DNA from: Thereva unica
Lineage: Eukaryota; Arthropoda; Insecta; Diptera; Therevidae
NCBI GenBank assembly: GCA_949987705.1
Contig: OX465282.1
Span: forward strand, 10,032,501 to 10,096,500
Length of the DNA stretch: 64,000 bases
Direction: 5' to 3'
The position numbers and the translations under genes were made by a program. The notes under the pieces were generated by a model. The model did not search any database. It saw only the letters and a list, made by a program, of their open reading frames with translations, and had not been told where the DNA came from. Of this stretch, positions 21,500 through 32,697 are shown piece by piece; within the stretch, counting starts at the first letter, position 1, and the number at the start of each line of letters is the position of its first letter.

Positions 21500-24400
21500 A
21501 AAGTCTACCGATTTTCTACCCCGGGAAGCTCATTTTTAGGGGGTTTTAGGGTCAATATATCAGTTTTTTGCAAATACAGGCTTTATAAAAATAATGAAAA
21601 CTATTCTGTTTTTACAAGGAACGGACTGATTTTCGTTAAAGATAGGACTGATGGCACCATTAACTGTAAGCGTAACTTATGATTCTACATACTGCGGCAG
21701 TTCTTCCCAATTAATCCTGGCTCAGCACGGATGCGAAGTACTTTGTTAAATGGCTCGTCATGACGAAGACTATTTCTATAATGCTCTCTTTATTTAGATT
21801 TTTCTTTCTTAGCATAGCTTACTTAGTGTTATTTAGCTATAGTATATATAATCTGTTTATATTTTTGCTTGGCTATGGTGGTGTGTGGATCAGTTTTTTC
21901 TGTATTTATTTAGTGATGTCTGCGCGGTATATTATCTGCGGTATTGATTGGATTACGTCCTCGTTTCCTTTCTCCAATGGCTGATGCTAACAGTCAGATA
22001 TGTATGAACAAGGTAAGAACTTTAATTAATATATTTAACTCGCAGTCTCCCGGATTGAACGTGTGCTACTTCAATGCGCGTAGCTTAGTGAATAAATCTG
22101 TTGAGTTCAACTTAATGCTGGCAGGCACTGAGACTCATGTAGTCATTGTGAGCGAATCTTGGCTGAAGCAGCACATTCCTTCCACATTAGTAGCAATCAA
22201 TGGATTCAAAATCTTTCGAAATGATAGACTAGAAAAAAGGGGTGGTGGTGTGGCCATTCACGTCAGGGAGTGTTTCAAGTCTACACTGCTTCATTGCTCC
22301 AGCTCTGGTGTGTTTGAGTATATCATAGTTGAACTTGACACAGGGCTTGAAAAATGTATACTATCATCGGTTTACTGTCCCCCACAGCAGTTCTGCTTAG
22401 ATGCTTTCTCTGAGTTTGAAAGCCGCCTTGCAGATTTAACTCATTGTTATGATAATATCATTATAGGCGGGGATTTCAATGTAAATATTCTCAATAGAAA
22501 TGAACTTTCAGATAGCTTGCTGTTTCTCCTGCAAACCCTCGACATATCAGTGCTAAATCGAATTCCAACTTATTACAGCAAGTATTCCTCATCGCAGTTA
22601 GATCTTCTGCTATCTACTCACCCAAACAAAGTTAAATCTATTTCACAGTTCACACCCCCCGCAAACCTGGATCATGATATTTTGGTGCTAAAATATGACA
22701 TAAAACTGCCACAGTATACCCGCTCATACAAAGAGTCTGTTTACCGCGATTTCAATAACGTTGATATAAATTCCTTATTCATAGAATGTGGTCAAATGGA
22801 CTGGTTTGCCCCGAGCAGCTGGAATATTCACGAGAACGTATCCTCTGAAAGCTATCTGAGCACCTTAGACACAATGGTTCTAAACTTCAGCAGTAATGTG
22901 AAACTGCTCTTGGACAAATATGCTCCTCTGAAAAAAAAGCGTATTAATATAAAATATCCTGAATGGTTCTCATCCGGTATACAATATGCGCTAGCTGAAC
23001 GTGATTTCTTGCATGCCATGTACAAACGAACCAAATCAGAAATAAGTCTTGCTCGCTTTAAAAAAGCTAGAAACTTAGTGAATAAGAAAATTAAAGATGC
23101 GAAACGGCGTTATTATGAAAATAAACTCAACCCAAAGGTAGCTCCAAAAAAGCTGTGGAGTACTCTAAGCAATCTAGGTGTACATAAAGATGCTAGTATC
23201 TCCTGCAGTTATGATGCTGACGACATGAATGGTTACTTTGCATCTGTTTCAAACGATGATGAAACTGACTCACCAAATTTAGATGCATTATTCTCTGCTA
23301 AGTGTGATCTCGATAGCGACTTCAGTTTCAGCTGTATCGATGTTATAGATCTTGCTAGAGTGATACTATCCATTCGCTCGAATGCTGTTGGTCCTGATGA
23401 AGTTGCTCCACAATTCATAAAACTAATCCTCCCTTATGTTGCATACCCTATAACTACTATCTTCAACCACTGTCTCACTTTCAGTGTTTTTCCCACAGCG
23501 TGGAAAGAAGCGCTAGTCATCCCTATTGCCAAGATTGCCACTCCAAAATCTGTCGGGGATTTCAGGCCAATAAGTCTTCTTTGCTTTCTGGCCAAAGCGC
23601 TCGAGAAAATAATGGACTCCCAAGTTAGACTCTATCTAACCCAAAATAATCTTTTAAGTCTGTACCAATCGGGTTTCCGTCCTGCACATAGCTGTGATAC
23701 TGCGCTGTTAAAGATTACTTCCGACTTTCGTGTTGCGATGGATAAGGACAATTTTGTAGTTCTTGCGCTCCTGGATTTTTCCAAGGCCTTTGATAGCGTC
23801 GATCATGACTTGCTGTTGAGAAAACTAGCATTTTACTTTCATTTCAGCAAACCAGCGCTAAAATTAATGTATGCGTTCTTAACATCCCGTTCCCAAAGAG
23901 TCAAAATTGGGGGCTGCTGCTCAAAGTCAGCTTCCTTAAAATCTGGCGTCCCCCAAGGATCTATTCTTGGCCCCTTACTATTCAGCCTATTTATAAATGA
24001 CCTACCTACTGTAGTTAAGCACTGTCTGATTCACTTATACGCAGATGACGTACAGATTTACTTAAATCGACCGTTAGGACTTATCGAAGACTGTATCTGG
24101 AGACTTAACGATGACTTAATGCGTGTTCTGAACTGGGCTCTTGAAAACAAATTGAAACTTAACCCTAAAAAATCTCAGGCCTTAATAATATACAGAAACC
24201 CGCTAGATTTATCTTACTTTCCTGAGGTTCTTTTAGGAAACAGTCCTATACCGTATGTTCAGCGCGCGCGAAACTTAGGGGTGATTTTGAATTCAGCAAT
24301 GACCTGCTGTGACCATGTTAACGCCAAACTGAGAACTATCTACGCCAGTCTCCGTAGACTCTGGTTATTCGCTGATATCTTGCCAACTAGCATGCGATGT

Positions 24401-25165
24401 AATTTAATTAAAATTCTGCTGCTGCCCCACTTTACTCACGGCACAATCATATTTCCTAAATTGGATTGCTTGTGTCGCAAAAAGCTTGAGATCGCGTACA
24501 ATGATTGCATTCGATTTGCTTATAAGCTAAGACGATATGATCACATCGGTCAATATCGTTTTAGTATCTTGAATTGCTCTCTAACAAATCATATAGTTAA
24601 GAATAGCCTAATCTTCCTGTATAAAGTTCTTAATAGCGGGGAACCTGCCTACCTCAGAGAATTCATTAAGCTACTCCGAAGCACAAGACATAAAATGATA
24701 GCACTTCCGAAATTCAACTTCATAGTTCTCGAAAGTTCTTACTTCGTTCACATTGGAAGAATATGGAATTCCTTGCCCCAAGTAATCCAATCAGCCGCTA
24801 CCGCTAATAGCTTTAGAAAATTGATTACTAATTACTTCTCCGAAGTCTAGCTTCTGCCCCACTTATCCACTCATCACATGTCTTTCTTTTGCTTTTTTAT
24901 ATAATTTTTTTTTTATCCTTCATTTTAATGTGTTTTTAATTTTATTTTATTCTTTAATTTACTCTTTCTAATTTTTTTTTTCTCTTTTTTTTATTCATTT
25001 CATATGTGCTTAATTGTAATGTAGTCTCTTTTAATATTTAGCCTCAATATTAATATTTTTAGTTTTTTAATCATGCCTATAATAGAATAGTGTACTATTT
25101 GTAAGACTCTGTCTTTGTACATAAATTGTTGTTAAATAAATATCAATATATCAATATCAATATTT
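21500..25165 (+). mobile_element. LINE (Jockey/CR1-like group) with intact ORF
   Basis: About 440 bp of 5' leader precede the ORF at 21944-24850. An AT-rich 3' UTR follows and ends in an ATATC/AATATC repeat (about 25138-25163). No separate gag-like ORF1 is seen upstream. The exact 5' end and a target duplication cannot be fixed by eye. It sits between the inverted arms of the 21174-25943 element and is therefore younger than it. Confidence 0.75.
21944..24850 (+). CDS. Intact LINE endonuclease-reverse transcriptase (968 aa)
   Basis: This is the only long undamaged transposon ORF here. It is an APE-type endonuclease in residues about 38-250: VCYFNARSLVNK (Asn), VIVSESWLK (Glu), IIIGGDFNVNIL, SQLDLLLST and NLDHDILVL (Asp-His). 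Reverse transcriptase follows from about residue 480: VGDFRPISLLCFLAKALEKI, GFRPAHSCDTALLK, motif A LALLDFSKAFDSVDHDLLL, motif B SGVPQGSILGPLLFSLFIND, catalytic HLYADDVQIYL and LNPKKSQALI. The C-terminus ends RIWNSLPQVIQSAA. The start could be the Met at 21977 (MADANSQIC) rather than 21944. It nicks target DNA and copies the element's RNA. The related LINE at 52315-54255 is broken. Confidence 0.9.
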   Translation: MIGLRPRFLSPMADANSQICMNKVRTLINIFNSQSPGLNVCYFNARSLVNKSVEFNLMLAGTETHVVIVSESWLKQHIPSTLVAINGFKIFRNDRLEKRGGGVAIHVRECFKSTLLHCSSSGVFEYIIVELDTGLEKCILSSVYCPPQQFCLDAFSEFESRLADLTHCYDNIIIGGDFNVNILNRNELSDSLLFLLQTLDISVLNRIPTYYSKYSSSQLDLLLSTHPNKVKSISQFTPPANLDHDILVLKYDIKLPQYTRSYKESVYRDFNNVDINSLFIECGQMDWFAPSSWNIHENVSSESYLSTLDTMVLNFSSNVKLLLDKYAPLKKKRINIKYPEWFSSGIQYALAERDFLHAMYKRTKSEISLARFKKARNLVNKKIKDAKRRYYENKLNPKVAPKKLWSTLSNLGVHKDASISCSYDADDMNGYFASVSNDDETDSPNLDALFSAKCDLDSDFSFSCIDVIDLARVILSIRSNAVGPDEVAPQFIKLILPYVAYPITTIFNHCLTFSVFPTAWKEALVIPIAKIATPKSVGDFRPISLLCFLAKALEKIMDSQVRLYLTQNNLLSLYQSGFRPAHSCDTALLKITSDFRVAMDKDNFVVLALLDFSKAFDSVDHDLLLRKLAFYFHFSKPALKLMYAFLTSRSQRVKIGGCCSKSASLKSGVPQGSILGPLLFSLFINDLPTVVKHCLIHLYADDVQIYLNRPLGLIEDCIWRLNDDLMRVLNWALENKLKLNPKKSQALIIYRNPLDLSYFPEVLLGNSPIPYVQRARNLGVILNSAMTCCDHVNAKLRTIYASLRRLWLFADILPTSMRCNLIKILLLPHFTHGTIIFPKLDCLCRKKLEIAYNDCIRFAYKLRRYDHIGQYRFSILNCSLTNHIVKNSLIFLYKVLNSGEPAYLREFIKLLRSTRHKMIALPKFNFIVLESSYFVHIGRIWNSLPQVIQSAATANSFRKLITNYFSEV

Positions 25166-25660
25166 GAAACCGTAAGTCCTATAATAAAATAATGTTCACA
25201 AAGTTTGTAGATCATGCGATTCTCTACTAAAAAAGTTATTATACATTTTCCCATAGGAATTGCCATTCAAGATATTATCACCGTTTTAAAGATTTAAAAT
25301 ACTCATATGCACTCATTCACGACTTGTATAGGTTATCAGACGTTCAAGTTGGACTACGTTGTTAATTTTTTTAGGGATGATTCCTGGATGTATTTGGAGA
25401 AAATATTGTTCTAGGGAGGGGGTTAACTACTAAAATACAGGGTGTTTACGAAAAAAAAATTTTTTTTTGTTTTAATTTATTTAGAGTTGAATAACTAGTT
25501 TACTAATTATCGTAAAGTAATATACTTCGACTCATCTTTTAGGTGAATGTGTATTCTTTTATTTGATATAAATAACAGGATCTTGGGTAACTCAATTTAG
25601 AACATACATATGTAGGTTGACAGCATGAGCGAAATGCTAAAAAACGAATAAAATTGTGAT
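25165..25660. repeat. Repeat debris between the LINE tail and the right arm
   Basis: The first 140 bp match a dispersed family also seen near 17280-17400 (CACAAAGTTTGTAGATCATG against CAAAGTTTATAGATTATG). The rest is AT-rich with no coding. It lies inside the 21174-25943 element, so it is either its original core or another insertion. Confidence 0.45.
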
Positions 25661-25946
25661 TTTGTATTATAACCCCTTATTGAGAACCCTAAATGGAAGC
25701 TCTGTGCCAATTTACAGCCTGTACCCAATCATTTCCGCTATTCCGATTTTTTCGGCTTAATTTAACTGTACTACATAGAAGCCTTCTATATTTACAAATC
25801 ACAAAATTATTATATCAAATTCACTTCACGACGACCCCTGTAGCGTGTAGCCGCGTATCTCAAAGCCGCTTGTAGCCGCCTGTAACCGCTCATAAAGCCG
25901 AAGCACGTAGCCGCTCGAATACGCTTCCAGTGGACGACCAGCCTTA

Positions 25947-27294
25947 TAGTCGTAGCACCATTAGCTGCAACTTGAGGTGGCTAAAATTTAACAATATAGT
26001 TGAAGTTTGGAATAACAACATATTCTTCATTTATTACCCAAGTGTGAGCTATAACATTAATACATCAATTTTATATACATTTTCGTCATCCTAATCTTGT
26101 AAGTGCGCACATTTAGTTTGACATTTTAGCGAAAATATTAGCTTTGTTCCAGTACTTTTCCTGCAAAAACTTGTTGGGCAAAAACTTACATGAAAGGTGG
26201 GGATAATTTAGTCAAAAATCCACAAAGTAAAGAAACACTTTTTTGGGATATTTCTTGCAAATCAAGAAGAAGATAACATAAATATCGTTTATGTATGTGT
26301 ATGCCGCTTTTTAAGATACCCACATACATGCAAAAAATTGTCAATTGACAACTTGCAAGAAATCGCAGGACCGAAAACCTCCGGCTAATTCCTGCACGAG
26401 GGGAAGTGAAAATTTCCCCGCTTTTTCTTGCATGAGAAAGTAAAGAAACACAGATTGGATGAATTCTTGCTCCCGCGGGATCCCACATTCGAGTTCTGGA
26501 ACAAAGCTATTGATAAACAATTGTGACAAATTCTTGGTATTATACATTATATTCTATATTGCCTATTCTTCATTTATTATTAAAATATCCAATCATAATA
26601 TTCAACATCCATCATACTGGGAACTTGATCGTGTGGACCGAAAGGGTCGAACCCACATCCCAACTAGTTTTTTTTGTATCGGCAAATTAAAGTGAAATTC
26701 CGAACGTCTCCATCACATTTCCACAAGAATACCAAAAATATTTCACTCATAAAGTATATGCCAAAAATAAAAATCACTCTTAATAATTGTAACTATATAG
26801 AGTGCAGAATGTATAATAATTTGAATATGGAAGGGTTAATTAATTCTAAAATATCATCTAAAGGCATCCGGTGTCTCAACGTAAATACAACAAATATAAA
26901 ACTTAATCAACTTTATTGGATGCTCTTGCGTGCACTTCTCGAAAATATTTGTTCAAATTTTACTCTCAGACCCTTATACGAAGTTTTCCCCCACCTCCGT
27001 CGCCACCGACCATCCTTCTTCGTCCTTTCGATGTCATGAAATTTAATTAAAATCTGTTTGAATCCCGGATGTCATAACACTCCCTCATCATGAAACGTTG
27101 TGAACATAGTCGTTAGATATTCACAACTTGTCCACTCCTCTTCGGAAATGGTAATTAAAAATATTTGAACATGCATATGATGTTATCTGCTAAAAGAAGG
27201 AATAGATTTTGTGTTCTGTAAAATGTAAACTGATGCTGGTCATGAGTTTATCGTAGAGGATATGTCCGAGTCTGTAAAACTTTCTAGGAAATTG
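25947..27294. other. No gene seen
   Basis: This is AT-rich sequence with only short frames. A segment at about 26390-26480 (TTTTTCTTGCATGAGAAAGT) is echoed near 60220 (TTTTTTCTAGCATGAGAATG), hinting at a shared dispersed repeat. Nothing else is recognised. Confidence 0.4.
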
Positions 27295-27297
27295 TAT

Positions 27298-27981
27298 GGC
27301 CATTCATACACGAGGGATCATGGTTCTGGAACCAAAAGCTTTGCTGCAAGTTTCCTGAAAATACACGGAGCAATAGGCAAAGGAAGCAGCTTTTGTGTTG
27401 CTACGCAATGATAGTTTGTATTAGTGAGATGTCAAATATTTTGACTCTGAGGTGTTTATTTAAATCAGCTCATTAATCTATTATAATTAAATAAGATATA
27501 ATAAAGGATGAAAATAGTGCCTCGGTGATTTCAGCTGCAGATACAGTGGCAGAATGTTTTTTCAGTTTTAATTGTTGACAGCTTGAAAGTTTATTATTTT
27601 TAACTCCATGGCCATGGTACAATAATTACAAGGTAAGCTCATAAGGGCCCCGTGACGTCACTCAGATCTTAGTTCACAAAGGAAAAAAGCGTTCTCGTGA
27701 CGTCACTCAGATCTTTTGCCATATAAAAATGGTAGAAGCTTTTCAAGATGGAAACAGAGCTTTTCCTTACGAGCCTACCTTGTATTATTGTACCATGTCC
27801 ATGGCAACGTATTAATTTTTAATTTGTGTGAGTGCATGCTTTCCGTGTTCGCAGGTCAAAAGCAGGAGCACAAAATTCTCCACTGAAGCACGAAACTCTC
27901 CACTTATTTCATCTCCGCACGCCTCCCTTGCCCAAAAAAAGCTTTTGCTCCGGAACTATGCTCCCTCGTGTATGAATGGCC
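27298..27981. mobile_element. MITE-like element with GGCCATTCATACACGAGGGA ends
   Basis: The left end GGCCATTCATACACGAGGGA (27298) and the inverse right end (to 27981) match over about 45 bp with few differences, reaching AAAAGCTTT. The flanks are TAT on both sides (27295-27297, 27982-27984). No coding. A second, different MITE (27613-27797) lies inside. A LINE tail begins directly outside the right end. Confidence 0.8.
27613..27797. mobile_element. P-element-like MITE with 8-bp duplication and twin TGACGTCA
   Basis: The ends CATGGTACAATAAT (27613) and the exact inverse (to 27797) are flanked by TCCATGGC on both sides (27605-27612, 27798-27805). The 8-bp duplication and a CATG start followed by AAGGT resemble P-superfamily termini; hAT elements also make 8-bp duplications but start differently. 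The inside has two GTGACGTCACTCAGATCTT segments 45 bp apart. Non-coding, 185 bp. Confidence 0.75.
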
Positions 27982-28071
27982 TATCTGTATTTATTATTAT
28001 TATAAGAAGTGAGGGGGCAACCCATATGGTGAACACTGCGGCCAAGTTAGGCCTATTGTGTACGTACCCCA

Positions 28072-29960
28072 CTAGCGGAACAGACTATCGGCCTTCCGAA
28101 TGAAGGCAAGAAGGTCGTTAATTGATGACCGGACTTGGGCAGGGCTCAAAAACTCTCTGATAAACGTTCTTCTTCTAAGCCAGATCAGAGCAGGACATTC
28201 ACAAAGAATATGTGTGGAAGTCTCGTCGCCTTCCAAGCAGAGTCGGCATTCTGTGTCTTGAGACAGTCCTAGGTTGTGGAGGTGGTACCGCAGTCCTACG
28301 TGGACAGTGAGATAACCCACCAGCAGCCTTAGGTCCGCTCTGTTTAAAGTGATAGTGCCCCTTAAGGCAAAGGGTCTTATAAGATCTTTAGCCTGTCTAA
28401 GACCTGGGACTGACTCCCAATAGGCTAGGTTTATTCTCTTAATCCACTCTTCTATCAAGGACTTGGAGGTGGACCAAGAGATGCCACAGAAGGGTTCTGG
28501 GCCCTGGAACAAAGTCTCAGACCCCTCTTTCGCGAGGCTGTCTGCAGCCCCATTTCCCTCGATACCCCCAGTGTCCGGGGACCCAGCAGAGCGAGACCTC
28601 GTTTATTCTGGTCAGGCTCTGGAGTACGTCAAAACACCCTGCTACTATTTTGGAAGAAAACTTCCACGTTTAGAGTGCCTGTCAGAAAAGATTTTTGAAT
28701 GTTGGCGCCTTTCAGATCAGCGCAAGTCGCAATGGCATGTATTTCAGTCTGGAAAACAGAGGGCCACTTACCCATTGCAATCGATACGTTGGAGTTGGGT
28801 CTGCGACACCAGCCACTGTGCCATGTTCCATCTTTGACCCGTCAGTAAACCAGTGGAGATGTTTTGGATCCCCAGGAAGAATAATTTCCTCCCACTCAGA
28901 GCGATCCGGGATAATCGCTCTGAATTTCCTTTGGAACCGCAGTTGACTAACCATATGGTCGGATACGCGACAGATGGAAATGCTTGGGATATTTTTAAGG
29001 ATATCCATGTATCCTTTGACCGTATGGGGCCAGTTGGATGAGATCTGAAGTCTCAAGGCACTTATGGCGGCGGATTTCCATATGAAGAGATGCAATGGGG
29101 TCAATCCAATGATTGCGTCCATTGCAGCTGTGGGACAGGTCCGCATAGCTCCGGTAATGAAGAGGCAAGCAAGCCGTTGCAGCTTGCTGCACTTGAGGAT
29201 CGACGTAACCTGTTTAGTCTTGGGCAACCAAACTATAGCAGCATTAGTGACAACAGGTTTAACGATCGTATACATCCAGTACATCATTTGTGTTGTAAGA
29301 CCCCATGTCTTACCCAGAAGCCTTTTGCAGGCCCATATGGCCCTTGTGGCTTTGCTGATGACGTAGTCAAGTTGAGCGTTCCAGTTCAGCCTCTTATCTA
29401 AATTTACTCCCAAATATTTGACTGAGTCTGAGTACTCAACTGTGGTATCCTGGATACAGATAGGACCTAGGTCCACTTTGTAGCGTTTGGAAGAAGGTAC
29501 CAGGACAGCCTTATTTGGGTTGATTGACAGACCCTCCTTGGTACACCATCTTTGAACTTCTCGCAGTGCCGTTCTCATGACCTCTGTAATGTTCCAGTCA
29601 AACTTCCCAGAGACAATGATGGCAAGATCATCTGCATAACCGATGACATCGAAACCAGATTCAGATAGTTTGATCAAGAGTTCATCCACAACTAGTGACC
29701 AGAGTAACGGGGATAAGACTCCACCTTGAGGGCACCCCTTAATAGCCTTAACACTAATGGTGGAGACACCTAGGGTAGAAGAAATGTCACGATCTGCACT
29801 CAATCGTGTGAGGATCCAAAATTCTGAGAGCCAGTGCTCTAGAGATAGAATCATAGCCAGTGTTATCGAAAGCACCTTCGATGTCAAGGAACGCACATAG
29901 GGCAGTTTCTTTAGCGAGGAAGGCTTTTTCGATTTTACTGACCAGGTGGTGTAAAGCAAC
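28072..29960 (-). pseudogene. LINE reverse transcriptase, RNase H and C-terminus
   Basis: Motif A is readable as ALCAFLDIEGAFDNT in a shifted frame near 29900. The main frame gives motif B AIKGCPQGGVLSPLLWSLVV and the catalytic VIGYADDLAIIVS, then SVKYLGVNLDKRLNW. RNase H starts at LHWFTDGSKMEHGTVAG and, after a frame change near 28712, includes CWVPGHWGYRGNGAADSLA. The C-terminus has ECRLCLEGDETSTHILCECP, a CxxC..H..C knuckle typical of this LINE group. RNase H removes the RNA template during copying. At least two frameshifts. Confidence 0.8.
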
Positions 29961-30065
29961 CTCTTTTGATTTACCCTTAGAGCAAGCGAACTGGGAGCTA
30001 TGTAGAGGGAGAGAGAGCTCCAGTTTGCACCTAATATGAAGGTCTTGTTAACAAAAGAAAAGAGG

Positions 30066-31510
30066 TTAAGCTGGTCGGTCTGTACGATTTAGGCAGCTCG
30101 AGGGGTCTGTTGCCCTGTTTCGGGATAAAAACCACCACGACTTTCTTCCAGACGGTTGGAATGTATCCCCAATTGAAGCTCTAAAGAGGCCGACCAGGTT
30201 GTTGAGGATCAGATCAAGGCCCTTCTGAAGAAGTGCCGGAAAAATTCCGTCTCCCCCGGGGGACTTATAGGGTTGAAAAGAGGCCACTGCCCATTTAACA
30301 TTGTCACGGTCGAAGATATTCCCTGAAATACTGCGGGAATAGCGGTCTGGGATGGTCCTATGACTACACCCAGCATCCAATGGATAAGCGGTCTGCAGGA
30401 TTGACCCTGGAAAGTGCTCTCTGAGCAGGTACCTTAAGGATTCCTCATGGTTAGAGGTGTAGGAGCCATCCTCCTTTTTGAGAAGGCCCACTCCGTTGAA
30501 GGAGTCTTTAGAAAGTAGTTTTTGGAGTCTAGTCGCCTCTGGTAGAGTCTGAATGCTCTCACAGTGTTTCCGCCAGGCAATCCTTTTGAAACGTCTCAAC
30601 TCCTTGTTGTAAGCTGTTAGGGTGAACCTATATTCATCCAAATACCCGGTATGTTTTGCCCTATTGAACTTTCTCCTAACATCTCTACGCATTGCAGCAA
30701 ACCTGTCATTCCACCAGGACACTTTTCGCGACGACTGAAAGAAAGAGACAGTGTTGCTGTCATAGTAGGAAGAGATCAGCACATCAGTAAGCTGTGTGAC
30801 CGTATTCTCCAGTTCATACACTGAAATGATAGAAGCCACAAGCTGGTCTGATTTCGAGGCCACAAGCCCCTGAAACTTAGACCAGTTGGTTTTCTTAGGA
30901 ACCAAAGAAGAGGTGCGGATATGTGGAAGGTCCACAATGTCAAATCTAATGTGCATATGATCCGACAAAGAGGCCTCGTCCAGAACACGCCAGTTTTCAA
31001 TCCTGTCGGAGAGAAGCCTGCTCGTGAAGGTGAGGACTAGCACCTCCTTTCTACTAGCAGTGATAACAGTGGGTTTGCATCCTGTATTTGCAATATCTAT
31101 GTTATTCATAACAAGAAATTCTAGAAGACACTCACCCCTTTGGTTTACATATGTAGGTACTTCCCCAGATGGAGTGGTGAGCATTTGCATCACAGCCGAT
31201 GACGAATTGCCGGTTCGTCTTGCGAGAGAACTCAATGAGATCTTGAACCTCCACAGGGTGACACATGCCCCGGAAAGTAAGCGGACGCAAGGACGATTTA
31301 TTGGAATCCGTTGGCGGTGGGAACCGCTACCGAGATCGCCACAAGATCTCTAGAAATAAAGTTTGTAATGGAGAGATGAGTGACACGATTGTCAATTAAA
31401 AGGGCAGCCCGAGGCGCCCCGCATCTCCGATCATATACTAGTTTACTTGAGCCAGTGGTAAGTCCTCTGACTTTACCATCGGTTACCCAAGGCTCCTGAA
31501 TATGGGGGGT
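30066..31510 (-). pseudogene. LINE endonuclease and linker
   Basis: The upstream frame reads VTPHIQEPWVTDGKVRGL, then PRAALLIDNRVTHLSITNFI. The next part gives HPVEVQDLIEFSRKTNRQFV, then IGCDANAHHSIWGS. The long frame from 31235 continues with YVNQRGECLLEFLVMNNIDI, SLSDHMHIRFDI (Asp-His), and WWNDRFAAMRRDVRRKFNRA. It ends in the early reverse transcriptase YKSPGGDGIFPALLQKGLDL. These are the ordered endonuclease motifs of LOA/I/R1-type LINEs. Frameshifts occur near 31235 and 30066. Confidence 0.75.
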
Positions 31511-31660
31511 TACAATCCCGAAAACTCAAATTTAAGCTTACACTGACCCCCTTCCTAAAATCTGTCCTGCATTTTTGCAATGTTAAAGGACCATTTCCAT
31601 GGACTATATCCCTTGGATACACGATTTTATAGTTCAAGGAAGTCTTTATTAACATTAGTA

Positions 31661-32690
31661 GTCCTCACCTTTGGTGTGACTTCTTTATGTGATACATGCC
31701 ATTATCCAGTGTGTTAGTACAAATTGTTTAAATACAAAAAAAATCCTAACTCTTATACCGCTATACTTTTTATCCTTATACTAGTTTCGTACGAAACAAA
31801 AAAAAAATGCTGACAAGTCAGCAATCAAAAAGTAATCTCTTTTCGCTTCCCCACCATCAAGAATTCATATTTTCACGCGGATAAAATCAAAGCAGGCAAA
31901 TTTAAAACATATTGAAATTTGATATTTTCAATTTCCTTCATCGTAAAATATATATACATATACAATATTTTTTTTTCCAGCACGCAAGAAAGATTTCTGT
32001 TTAAAGAAGCTTAGAGGGAACTGTGTTTATTTTGGCAATGTTTGCCCAAAATAAGCTAAAGCGAATCAGTTTTCTTTCGCCTTCCGATTTACATCCTTGA
32101 CAATTTTCCAGAGAACACCAATGCCTCTCTCTTAGCATTGTTTGTTCGATTACGTTTCTACTACAACATAGGGAGTCACGGTGCGATTCGATGAAAAGGA
32201 CGAAATGAAAAAGAAAAAAATATAGCACAGAAAGAATTTCCAGCAAATTTCCTTAATTTTCCCATTTAATTGAATTCGAAGGGTGACCGATCCGATATCA
32301 TTAAAAGAATTTATATAGAGGCAAGAAGTTTTTCACGGCGATTTTTTTTTGCTATTACACTTTTCTGTTTTTATCGCCCCCTCTCTATCTTTCTTCACAA
32401 TGTCAGGCAATGACGGCAAATTACTGAAAAAATACGAAAAAAATACGGTGAGGCACATTGTTCACGTTTCACGGCTAACAAAAAGGTAAGGATTCCTTGG
32501 GGCAATTATATACGCATGAATCAACTTTCTGAAGAAGGAGCGCAGGCATAATACATAAGGCGATTTTTTTCAGGGAGTTATTTATGCATATTTTATAAGA
32601 AAAGTGAAATCGTTCCCAATTTCACTTTACTATGGAAAATAGCGTGTTTTTTTTTATTTTCATTTTATCTTCAATGGTGTCGATTTCCCC
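31661..32690. other. No gene seen
   Basis: This is AT-rich sequence with A and T runs and only short frames without recognisable motifs. I see no terminal repeats or tandem array. Confidence 0.45.
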
Positions 32691-32697
32691 TGTGTCA

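Larger units (their letters stand above)
21174..25943. mobile_element. TTA-flanked element with ~300-bp inverted arms enclosing a LINE
   Basis: The left arm (21174-21497) begins GGCTGGTCGTCCACTGGAAG. The right arm (25671-25943) ends with the exact inverse CTTCCAGTGGACGACCAGCC. Matching continues inward through CGTATTCGAGCGGCTACG to GGGTTCTCAATAAGGGGTT, with internal indels making the arms unequal. TTA flanks both ends (21171-21173, 25944-25946). The 3-bp TTA and GG start suit a PIF/Harbinger MITE of foldback shape. The interior is occupied by a LINE (about 21500-25165), so the original element was probably under 1 kb. Confidence 0.8.
27985..31660 (-). mobile_element. LINE with RNase H domain (I/LOA-like), nearly full length
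   Basis: A minus-strand LINE holds endonuclease (about 31510-30900), reverse transcriptase (about 30400-29300), RNase H and a C-terminal Cys-rich segment (to 28072). The 3' end is a (TAA)-type tail at 28000-27990. It lies directly against the MITE end at 27981. The 5' limit near 31660 is approximate. Frame breaks near 31235, 30066 and 28712 make it inactive. Confidence 0.75.

Noticed and set aside
28463..28837. 124-aa plus ORF
   Set aside because: Antisense to the RNase H part of the minus-strand LINE.
31473..31655. 60-aa minus ORF upstream of the RNase H LINE as a separate gene
   Set aside because: It overlaps the leader and endonuclease start of the LINE in another frame.
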